This document shows positions 26,001 to 38,000 of a stretch of DNA of 64,000 bases, piece after piece; the first letter of the stretch is position 1, and every line of letters begins with the position of its first letter. Source of the DNA: Tyto alba (taxonomy: Eukaryota; Chordata; Aves; Strigiformes; Tytonidae); the NCBI RefSeq assembly GCF_018691265.1, contig NW_024881295.1:16601904-16665903 (forward strand), written 5' to 3'. The notes beneath the pieces are model-generated. The model had not been told where the DNA came from. It saw nothing but the letters and a program-made list of their open reading frames with translations, and made no database searches. A program made the translations under genes and the position numbers.

Positions 26001-29000
26001 GGGGTTGGAACTAGATGGTCTTTAAGGTCCCTTCTAAACCAAACCATTCTATGAGTCTAGGATGACTGTGAACAGAGCCTTTAGCAGGGAATCTGGGACA
26101 CATTCTTGTCAGTGCTGCTGCTTTTTTATGCTCTCAGCCATCCTTGGGGAGCAAAAGAAGTTGTTGACAACTACATTGAAGTGGCAAAAAGTTCAGAGTA
26201 AGTGCAATTGCTCCCGAAATTCAAAGAGACTATGCCAATTATATTTTTTAATATAAATTTAATAAACTCTTTACTGAGAACTGCTGAAGACCACACAACT
26301 CTGCTTGTATTTCTGAAGAATGGCTGCTGCTACTGCTGGCCAGACTTGTATGCCTCCATGGGGTAGTTGGGTCTCAGCAGAGAACGGAATTGGGGGTGCC
26401 TGGGGAGCAGATGCCTGCCTGTCTATGTGTGTTGATTGCTCCTTTTGCTGCTCCCTTCAGGAATAAAGTGGTTACCAGATGAGAATGGAGTCGTCTCCTT
26501 TGACTGTAGGAATCGTGGCTGGTAAGAGTTTTGAAGAGACTTGGCCAAAGCAACTTTCAGTCTTCCCCTCTCCCTCTTTCCCAAGGTTACCCCCTGATGA
26601 GAGGCTGATCAGCAGCTACTGCCCCGTGCCGCTCCTGCAAGAGATGAAGGGTACATAATGAAGGCAATACTGGGTTAAGAAGCCCTATCGCCTGCCAGCG
26701 CCAGTATTCCATATGGCATCTAACACGTGCCACATGGAAATTGCCACCAGCGTGTCCTTTCTCTGTCCCAACCTCCTTATAATTCTGTGACCGGAGGGAC
26801 GGGGCTGTTCAGACTGCAGAAATGCAGGTCATTTACTCAGCATGGCTAAAGGAGGCTTTAGCAATTCAGCTCTCAGCTGAATCTGGACATGTGTCTGCAC
26901 CAGACCCAGGACTTGCCAGTGCGGGAAGTTTGATGCTGGGGCCCGTGGGAGAGGCAGGCTGGTAGGAAGGGACCCAGCCTGACCCTGCTAGATATCTGTG
27001 CTTGTGGTGCATGTTATGCCGCGGCTAGCAGTGACAGCAGCAAGCTCACCATTCCTCCTCCCCGTACGCTCACCCTGCTTCCTCGTGTTCTTTTTATGAA
27101 GGTACATCCAAGCAGCCACCTCCCCCAAGGACATTGTCATCATTGTGGATGTCAGTGGGAGCATGAAGGGCCTGCGGATGACCATTGCCAAACACACCAT
27201 TGACACCATTTTAGATACTCTGGGAGAAAATGACTTCGTCAACATCATTGCAGTAAGTATGTCCCATTTCCAGTGCTGAGTTGTCTTCCTTGTGCCTCCT
27301 ATCAACCCTTCAGTCCCCTTAGCAAAGTACAGGCATTACAGTGGCATAACCACAATACTTAGTACCTATGTAGGGTGGGGAATTAAAACCCATTACCCTT
27401 GGAAAGTCAGCTTCGTGTGGTCAGCAGGGTGGCTGCTACGTCATCTCACCCCCCTCTATGGAGGATATCAGCTGCATCTTTTTGCTTACTTAAGGATGTG
27501 ACTGCAATAGATAACAAAGTGCTCTAGAGAGGTACCTGAGCTAACAGGGACCTTAGCTAATAAATTCATCTAGCATAACATAGCATAATACTGTGTTTGG
27601 GTCCAGCAGTAGTATAATCCTCAGGATAATGTTTCCAGGCTAGAAAATTACCACCATATGTCTCTTTGTGCACCATCATCCTGCAAGGCTGCAATCCAGT
27701 TGAGAGTCAATCTGCACAGGCCTGCATGGAGTTTGGTCAGGTCGCCTCAGTGTTACTCCCTCTCTTTTTAAGCCACAGCCAGGATAAGGATGGGCCAGTT
27801 ACTCACAGAGAGCCAGCACCACTGACCACAGAAAGCAAAACTTTTCCATGATCCATGAGGGAGTTTGTGTCAGGTTAAAGGCAAATGGCTACTCATCTCC
27901 TAATTTTCAAAGTTAATTCAAGCACCACCTCCTTCCCCAAGGTCCTTTCTGTAAAAGTTTTCCAGGGCACAGTCTACTTTTTGTTGATAGCTTTTTATTG
28001 TGTAAAGATACTTAGAAACTTCAGTGGTGACAGCTCTGTCTTTATATGGCTGGATAGATGGAATAGTGAACAGTGTTGGCAGAAAAACGGAGGGAAGTCA
28101 TTAAGGTGATTGAAATATCATCTGTTCTTCAAAAACAATCCCAGAAAGAGCATGTAATATATTCCTTTACTGTCCTCACACCAAGAACCTACTGCTTAAA
28201 CATATTATAGCCTGATCTAAGCGCTTATTATCAGCTGAGCATCCGTGGCTTCTTAGCCATGCTCTGATGAATTATGCTCTTCTGAACCTTGCAGGAAAAG
28301 GTTTACAGTGGCGTGTTTTACCTCACATATGTATCAGGCTGGAAGCATACACCCCACTAATTATCACAGTTCTGTGGATGTGTGGTAACTTGATATGCTA
28401 TTGTTCAGCCATACGCCAGAGGCATCAGACATTAGGCTACAAAACCACTTGCAAGGTTCAGCTTGTGACTGGGGACTCACAAACTCTCCAGAACTCAAAA
28501 ATATGTGCAAATAGTGCTAGAAACAAGGCCAGGGGCACAAGCTAATAGAGTGCAGAGAAAATCTCTACAGTGTGAGTGGGGGGGGAAAAAAAAGTAACTT
28601 TGTATGTGTAGGTATGCCCAGATAGAACTCAGCAAAGCACCATAATTAACACATTATTTAAACAAATATAAAATTTATCAAAATTGTAATTTGCCATGAT
28701 CACTACAAACAAAAATTTCTTAAGGGAAATATGTATGAAATGGCACAATGCTCCATACTGTTTTCTGAACATCCACCTAGGACATGAACCCATTTTGTGA
28801 ATTTTCTCCCATTACAAACCCTTTCTTTTCATTTTCTCTTTTCAGTACAATGATTATGTTCATTTTATCGAGCCCTGTTTTAAGGGTATCCTGGTCCAAG
28901 CAGACAGAGATAACAGAGAGGTGAGTACCAGGCTCCTATCAATGTTATTCAGGTAGTTCTCTTAATGTTAGAAGTACATGGGGTTAAGATGCTGTGATAT

Positions 29001-32000
29001 GAAACTCCAGGGACAAGAAACAACCATCTCCCAGAAGGGTTTGCATTTCAGAAACAAGCACCACTTCAGTGGTGTACGCTGGCTCCATGGTTAGCCTTTA
29101 CTTACACGAAGCCTCTGTGACATGGGGTCAGCTGGCTAGTTAAACAGCAGCAACCTGCTTCCCCCGTGTCCCCGTGCTGCCAGGGCACAAGTGGCCCCAG
29201 CCCAGACTGCTGCGGAGAAACAGCGTGCTGAGGGCAAAGGTTCTCCGTCTTTGAAATCCCACATCCTCAGCCTTCAGAAAGGAGAAAAAAAAATCAGCCT
29301 TTTCCTGTTAAATGCAGGAAAGGTGCTCAGCCTGGCCCGATCCTTTGCCAGGGTAGTCTGCTCACAAGCTTCCTCTGGATCAGAGCAGCAAAACCCTTCA
29401 TCAGGAGGGCTCTGCAGCCCCAAAGTGGTCAGCCTGTGTCCAGCTGCTACACCACCCTCTAGGCTGACTTTCATGTTTAGCTCTCGTTACTGTTTGGCTT
29501 TTTTCTTCCTTTTTCTCTCTATATTAATACCACAGAGGTGGCACATCCCTGCATGTCTTCAACAACCGGATTTCTCTCCAGTTTTCTTTCCCAGATTAGC
29601 CCTGGGTCACAGAGTATTACTCCAGAGGGTGATGTCTCCTGCAGGGTTTCCTGAAGGATCCCCAAGCCTTTTGGACACTATTTCGTGGAAAGCGCTCTGA
29701 GGGTTTCGTTTAAAACCAGATCAATGCCTCCTAAGTGGTAGACAAGCATTGAAATTTTTTATTTTTCCCAATCTTGTTGATCTTGCATGCACAGGACTGT
29801 TTGGGGGTTTTTTTGTTTTGTTTTGTTTTTTTTCTGAAAGGGTGGATAAGAGAAAATCTGATTTCTAATAGTTCTGTCCCTTGCATGATGTTTCATGGAC
29901 TGTCAATGATTCACAGCTGAGAAATGCAGCCCTGTTGTGGCTGTGTGGGTAAAGGTGCAGCATGATGGCACCGCCGGTGGATCAGCCATTTGACTTTCCC
30001 ACCTCCATCCATCACTGTGCTGCCCTGCCCTGCCCTGCCAGCAGTGGCGAAGGATCAGGAGCCTCACGGCACAGACTTTTCCAGGTTACTCCTTCCTTCC
30101 CCGGTTGAAGGGAGCATCCTGCCTTCAACTCACTGCTGCCTTTTTTTCCCCTCTCTTCTTGCCAGCACTTCAAGCAGCTGGTGGATGAACTGCAGGCAAA
30201 AGGAGTGGGGACTGTGAACAAGGCTTTGGCAGAGTCCTTCAAAATCCTAAGGGAGGTAAGAGATTCAGTGTCGATGCTTGTTGGACACAAGTGTCCCTGC
30301 CCAACCCTACTTTCTCTTCTACATCTCATGACTTAGCACAGCCTTTACAGGTGCTGCAGGTGGGAGGTGGCATGAGCTGATCTCACGAGCCTCAAATTTG
30401 CAACAAGCAGTGTGCAGGGGTGACCCAAATTTGGGGAGGCGTTGGTTTGTGTGTGATGCCCTGGGGCTGCCTATGCCTGCCCAGGAGGGATCAGGATCCA
30501 GCAAGGCTGTGGCACCATGAGTGTTTCCTTCGTGAGCGCCACAACTGGGCATCACCCAGGCACCTTGGTTATAGATGATGGCAAGAAAATATAACCCATC
30601 AGCTGAGGCCATCAATTCTGGTCATAAGTAATGTTATTAGTGAGCGTTGGTAAGTCGATGATGATGAAGGCATGAAGGCCATTCTTAGGCTTCAGATTTA
30701 TTTCAGTGTCACTTTGCTGAGTATCAGGCTTGGGGAAGAAATCACAGGTACAGGAGAATGAATCAGTCGGTCTGATCATGTCCTGTGATAAGAATCATAA
30801 ATGATTCATTGACTTATGTGAACAACCGGGACTTCGGTAGCCTAGAGGTAAACACACAACTTAACTCTGTTTCTTACGGAATGTTACAAAAAAGGACCAA
30901 GAACCAGCTGAACACCCCCACCTCCTCATGGCACTGTCTATAGTGGGGTTGGCCTAAGGATGCCAATGACTTTGGTGCTGACAAAAATCTGTACGCAGTA
31001 AGATGCTAGTGGCCATAATGATGGTGTTGGTGTTCAAGATAGTGTGCTAGAGGTATTGACACCCTGAGAAGGATTCTCCATTCTTACAAACTAAAAGTTT
31101 GTTGGTTATGGTAATGTTGTTCCTAAGTTATGCCAGTGCAAGCATGATCAGACTGAACCCAGGGGTGGTGGTAGCTGAGCTGACTTGTCAGTGGTAATAG
31201 AAGCATAATGGTTTTAATGGCAACCTGAGATGAATGTGGCCTTGGCATTGCGGCAAGTAGTCTGGTAGCACTCCTGGTAAGAATGGTTCAACATCTTTGG
31301 AGGAAGATAGTTACTGAGATGACCAGGGAAGCAGTAATGGTATAAACCTAGAACAATTACATGGACTAGATGCCTGCTAGATTCATCCACATGTATCCTT
31401 GCATTTTATGACAAAATTAATTTTATCTTTAAAACCAAAGATCTAGAGCCTATGTAGGCCTGTGTTGTGCAAGTAAGAATATTTAAATATTTTTCCTCCA
31501 GAGGAAAAATTATTTCTTAGTATCTAATGTAGCACTGGTTATGTACAGTGACAAGAGATTAAAGAAGCCCAGTGCAGTACAACTGCAGACTTTCTCAATC
31601 AGCACAGCTTTGAAGGTCTCAGTGGAGAATAATGGAGCATAACCCTAAAGAAAGCCTGATTGCCCCAGCTGAAATAGCAGCCTGTCATGCCAGGCACAGA
31701 CACCAAAACCAGTCTGGTTCCACTAATGAGGAAACCTAACACCTCCTTTCTGGCAGGCATGGCTTACCCAGCAGACTAGGCAATCCTCAAGCCTCCAGGA
31801 GGCAGGACCTTTATGAAACTCTGCATACTTTGAGCCAGATATGCCCATAGGAAATAGAAAGTACATGGTGGAACAGCTGAGACGAAAAAAAAAACCTGTC
31901 CTCTACTGACATAGCTGGACCAAAAATACTTCCAGAGAGAGAGTGGTGTCCATGCAACTCAGTGGACTAACATAACTCCACTGCAGTAATAGAGAAGCAG

Positions 32001-35000
32001 CTCTTTGCCAGGTAGAGAAAATATTTTTTTCCTCTCTATTTGGCATCAAAAATGCTGTCAACAGTTTAAGTAGCCTTCATTTATCTTGATCCTTGTTGAT
32101 TCTTCTTTGGCCAATGTGCTCAAAACAGCTCTGAGATTCTTCTTAAACAGTACAGCACCCAGTGCTGATAAAGCCTTCTGATATTATTCACTCGCAAGAT
32201 AAGGTGCTGTGTGTCTCATACCTTTGGTTATCACCTCGGATCTGGGGAGAGGGCAACTGAGTCAGGCATTTGAGCATCTGCAGATGAGGAAGGGTGGTTG
32301 TTATCCCAGTGACTGCTGATGTCATTCTTCTCTGCATTTTGGAAACTGCTCTCCATGAAACAGGAGTTCAGAAACAGTAACTCTGTTGTCAAAGGTGTAA
32401 AACAGGGCCCTGTATCTCTTCCACCCAGCTTTACCTTTCCCAGTAACACCAGTTGCAGCTTTCTTGCAGCATACCATTCACTGTAGCATGGACCACGATT
32501 GCCTCTTCTTTAGCAAAATGGGACCTCAGCCCGAGGTCACCGAAGCCATCAGCTGGGAGCCTCGTTCACAGCCAGCTGTGGGACAGCGGCACCGGCGGCA
32601 GGAGGCCTGCGGGTCCTCCTGCAAGTCACTTTGCAGCTTCATCCCAGGATTTCTCTCTGCCTGGTGACGTTCAGAAGAGAGAGAGAGATTGTGTCTCAGG
32701 GCACACGCACATGCAGCAGTGCCAGAGGCTGCACAATAGGCATGCAAGTGTAGAAACGTGCCTGTTGTCCTGCAGCAACCTTCCCCAAAGTGGAGCTTCC
32801 CTGGTAAGGGCTTATCTAGAGGGTGCCTTGATACCACCAGGCAGAGGACCCCAAGCTCTGCAAGTACCGCAGCTTAAGGCAAACGGGTACCACCTGCCAA
32901 GTGCTCATATGCTTTTGGGACTCTCTGAAATCCTCTCGTAGATCTTCTTAGATCTATATTGGTAATAAGGGAGGAAAAGAGTTTCCATCAGTGTGCCCTG
33001 AGACAAATCTGTGCCGCTGCAGTCATGCAGGTGGGAGAAGGGGGAACTTTGGAATTGGCCACCCCCCTTCCCGTCAGACAAAATTCACATTCTCAGCTTG
33101 TAATCGTAGCCATTCCTCACAGACTGTCCTGTTATTGTTCACAGGAGCATACGCAAGAGAATGAAAATGAAAACTGCTACATCACACTGATGAAACAGGC
33201 TTTGCTGATTACAATAGACAACCAGTAATAATATCTGTAATGAAAGTGACTGGAAAATTTCCCTGGTAATTTTCCTTGGTCCAATTGCTCACAGAATTAA
33301 TAGCCCAGCAGAGACCTACTCAATGTGGTATGAGTAGCAGAAAGAGGTTGAAGAAGAGCACAATCTCTCCCTGCCTTTGTTTTCCTCCATTATGTTCTGA
33401 GGTAGACAGGGCATATTTTAATCCATGACGCAATTTGCAGAACAGCTTCAGGAGAACAGTTAGCCAGAGCCTCCCCTGCCCCTCTCTGCCATGCTCAATA
33501 AACCACTTAAACTCTCTATTTCAATTTAGCTACACACCAAGTGGTTTCAGTAAAATATGCATCCCAGCAAGCCATAGTCTTAAACATACATTTATAAAGC
33601 ACTTCACTATTCTCAGGCATCAAGCTCAAGCTTTTGAACTCCTTTCTTGTTTATCAAGTTATAGTCTATCTCACTGCTATCTTTTCTTCTTTCTTTCAAC
33701 AAAATTGGCACGTCTTGTCCTTTCGCCCTTTTACTGTAGGATTTATACCCCTTTGTTCTGGCTGCTGCTCTGCTCACAGCTGCTTCCAGGCTGCTTGCCT
33801 TCCCTGAAACACCATCCTCCGGACAGTATGTAAGTGCTGCAGCTGAGAGCTATCAAGTGCTAAGCAGAGCAGAATAATTACCTTCCTTGTTTTACACACC
33901 ATAGTCCTCTTAACACAAGGTAGGACAACAGCTCTTTCTTCAGACACTGTTACATTGTTAATTCTTATCCATCTGATCTGCCTCTGTGGCATTCTTCTGC
34001 AGCCAGTATTCAGCCTCCTGTTCAGTATTTGAGCCTCTGACTCTCCTTTCCAATGTACATCAATTGTAAAGGTATTTATATATATTTTTATAGACATGCC
34101 AAATATATGTGTGTACATATATGCATATGCAAACACACACCCCTAATCCCAAGACAGTGACATGTGCATACATATATTCATATATTTGTTATATGTGAAT
34201 CTTTTAGAATTAGATAGTACAAAATCTGTGACTTTTATAGGTCCTCCTTTTTCAGGATCTGCTCAAAGTAGGTATTGTGAAAGCTGACGTTCTTCTGACC
34301 CTGTGGAGGAAAAGAAGCCCCAAGTTTTGCTCTCTGAGGCCACCTTGGAATGATGTCTCTTCTTAACACCAAGCAGGTTTAATGGTGCCTTGCCTCACTG
34401 CTGAACTCAGAAAGTACATAAACTTTGAGGTCAGTCATGAACAGGTCTGTCCAAAATGGCTATAGGTGAAAAAAATGGTGAATCTGGTAGCAAACTGGAT
34501 TTCAGTGAGATGTAAAATTCTGTGTATCTTGAGCAAACTGCTGTCATAAAATGAAGGAACCAGTCTGCTGATGTGAGCAATCAAAGGAGCCTGTGGCCTC
34601 TTATGCCCCACCTGTGTGGGGAAGCATTTCATCTGAGAACTCACAAGAGGACTAGGTTACTAATATTTCTAGCAATGTGCTAGATGTTTAAGGACAATTA
34701 ACCCATCCAGTTTCCTCCCTTCTTGTAACAAATGTTTTCTGTTGATTCCCTCTTTGTCCTCTGGGATCTCATACAGTTCCAGTCAGGTCTCAGCCCATGA
34801 AGCAAGTAGTTCAGCAACACCACCTGCAATTCTTTCCCTTCCTGCTGAGCACAGATTATTTAAATGCTTTCAATTAACTTGTTTAATCCTACCACTTTGT
34901 GACTCTGCCTGTAATTCATTCATTCTTTTCTTTGTTTCTTATCACTTCAGTGTGCACCCAGTCGTTACAATATTGTCCTTTTGATGATGAAGTATGGAGG

Positions 35001-38000
35001 CTATAAAGAATCTATTCCTGGCCACTTCTGTTTTTTATCATCTGGCAACATAGTATTTTTACTCCCTTTCTTGTGTCTTCTCTGAACATTTATACATCTT
35101 TTCTTGATTCCACTTGCATTTTTATGGACCTGGGTTCTGCAGCATATTTTTCAGGATATGCAAAGCTCAGGATTTCCTGTTTGCGAGTTTATGCCATTTT
35201 GCTTAATGCCATCTCTCGATTTTTCTTCACTGGCTTTGTTTTCTTCTCTACTGCTAACATTCTACCCATGAGACACTTTCCACTAAGTTAGAATTTTCAG
35301 TAATTCTGGATGCAGGTCTGCATAAGAATGGGGCAGGAGGAGATGGAGAGGGGCCTGCTCAGTCATCCAGCCAGATGTGTGTATAATCAGAACGTGTGCC
35401 TGCGCATCGCTGAGCTGTGCTGGTGTTCCTATTGCTTTACTAGCAACTCTGTGCCGAGCTATAACTGCAAAGTAAACGGCAACGGGCAAACGAGAGTACA
35501 AGAGACTATGACCCTGAATTAATCAGATCATGCCTGTTACCCCTGGCAATGTGACCGAAGTTATACGAGAATATATAGCTCCGATCCTCATTCAGTGATC
35601 GCAGTTTAAACAGCATTTCTTCAGATGCCTGTTCTGGAGACATCTTCTTCCTCATCTCCCCTTCTTTCACAGTCCTAAGACTTCAGTCAGAGCAGGGAAT
35701 TATGCTCAGAGCTTGATATGAATGCTGTTAGATCATTTGCTACAGCTGCAGCCAGCCACAAAAGGACCTAAAAATCAGGGATTACCTCTTGTTCATTTGT
35801 TTTCTAAATCTGTCTTTTCAATCTCTATTTCTATGACACTGATGATCTCATTTTCCCTGTTGAAAATATCATCTACTCCTGTAATTAGGAGATTGGTGGT
35901 TCTGATATAGCATCTAATTTCTCAGTGTCTCAGTATTATGAGTTCTGAAGTAAGCTACATGAAGAGATGTCTTAAGTAGTTTGATTAAATGGTGGGTGAC
36001 CTTAATTAAGAGTTAATTTAATAATCATCTAAACAAAACATGTTGTAGCTTGCAACAGTCTGGAATAAGCTGCTTTTGTAACTACAAGGTTTCTGGGTCT
36101 GTGATCTGAACCTCATTTTGACAGCATATCCTGTACCATCGTGACCCTATGCCTGCCTAATGGATGCTCACACTAGCCGTTCTCTCTGCTAATCTGCACA
36201 CGGTCCATCTCTGTCCTAGGAATAGCTCCCTTGAGACTGCCTTGTCTTTTTCCTACCTGATGGTCTGCAGCAGAATCCCATGCAGCTGTCAACTGCTTTT
36301 CCCCTTTTGTTTGCACCGAAGAGCATCCTGTTGCTCACCCTCAGCCTTTGCCCCGAGTCTCCTTGCTGAGCTGGGGGCACATGTGCTCTGACTCTTCCCA
36401 GAGCTCCAATTACCCTGTAGCTGGCACTGGTGGGGTTTTTTTCCGTGGTACAAGGTGTAGAAGCTTTCAGGACCACTGGAAATGTCAGACCTTGAGGACT
36501 CTGTAGAGAAAGACATGGGAGATCCCTACTGCTGGGTCGGCATGACCACAGCAGCAGAGGTACAGTCTGTCTCCCCTCTGAATGCACTGCTCTGGTGATA
36601 TGAACCAGGGGGAGCGTGCCCAGCCACCTCATCCTGATTCAGTAATTCACATGGATGTCTTGTCTGAGAACAGCTAGTTACAAATGACCCTGTTACACCA
36701 TCCTTCTCTCCCACGATCATCTGTACTGATTCTGGTCAGTGATACCAGTAATGGGGTTATCGTGAAACAGGGAGAGATGAGTTCATATGTGTGGTCGTTC
36801 AGAAGCTGTTGAATCCACGTTTACTGTAGTCGAGTAACAGGTTACTTCAGTGATAGTAAGAGTAATGTTGAAGGAGGCAGGACTGATATCATAAATGGCA
36901 GTGTAAGGAAATATTATGGTGATATTAGCACTGAACCTGGTAATTTCATAATAAGGGTGAACCACAGAGGTAATTGTAAGAGTGGTGAAATGACTAGGGA
37001 AAACTGGACTTGGAGTTGGCTTCCAGGTATCAATGGCTATCATGTTAATCTGCAGTGGAACCACAGTACCACCCGTGCTGGTAAAGACATTTGCCTTCTG
37101 TTCTGACACAGCATTACCAGACCAGAAAGGATTTGTGAATTGGTCCCTAAAACATCTAAAAAGTCCCAGTTCACACTCTGTTCTCTTGTTCTCCCATCCA
37201 GTGTTTGCTTTCATTTTATGCAATTAGTCTTGCCACTTGGATACCTTTTTCCTCATAACTACCCTCTCCAGTTTAAAATTGCTGCTATATTTGATATAAC
37301 CTTAGTCATCCTTCAGTCTCCTGTATGCTCTCCATCTCATGTCATTGCTTCTCATTAGTCTTGTGCAGAGTTCTCATATTTTCCTCTTCCCACACTTTTT
37401 TTTTTTTTTCATCCTGCACCAGTTTCTGTATCCTTCTTTGTTGATTAGGCTTTTCCTTACTCAGAGCCTACAAGCGGTGAGATGCTTGTGCAAGGAGAAG
37501 CACATACTGACCCCGAGCTAGGAGCCGCAGCAAAGTCGCTGCTCATTTTTGTGCCTTGATGTCCCCTGCCACCTCCTCTGGTGACTGATAATTCAACACC
37601 TCTGTTGGTGCTGCATAAGGCACGTGGATCTCCAGAGCCGGCGCACCTGAGGGCACCAGCAGCCGAGGGCTCTGCATGCGGGAGCCCTGGACGAGTGGCA
37701 TTCGAAGCCTGGTCTTCCTGGCTGACCCAGCAGGGTCTGGCTTCCCTGTAAGAGCACGCACGTTCAACACCTCTCCCTGTGTCTTTGGGAGCACTTCAGT
37801 GTTTGTACCGGAGTCCCAGCATACTTCCACTCTACCTTAAATATCACTTATGCACAGATAACGGGTTATCTCTCGTTACTGTGTATGGCCTTTCTATCTG
37901 GCACATTCATAACCTATTTCAGCTCTGATGGCAATAGCCTTCTTTTTTCATGTGCTACTGCCCTTCTCTGCTATTTTTTGGCAGATTGATAGATTTACCC

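Larger units (their letters stand above)
24682..26460 (+). other. CACNA2D4 intron 6, containing a CR1 LINE
   Basis: 1,779 bp. About 750 bp of it is a CR1 element in the sense orientation (25310-26056). The rest is ordinary intron. Confidence 0.85.

Noticed and set aside
36783..37223. 146-codon minus-strand frame rich in Thr and Ile
   Set aside because: It reads through a low-complexity GTA/GTR-rich stretch, so the Ile/Thr pattern follows from base composition.
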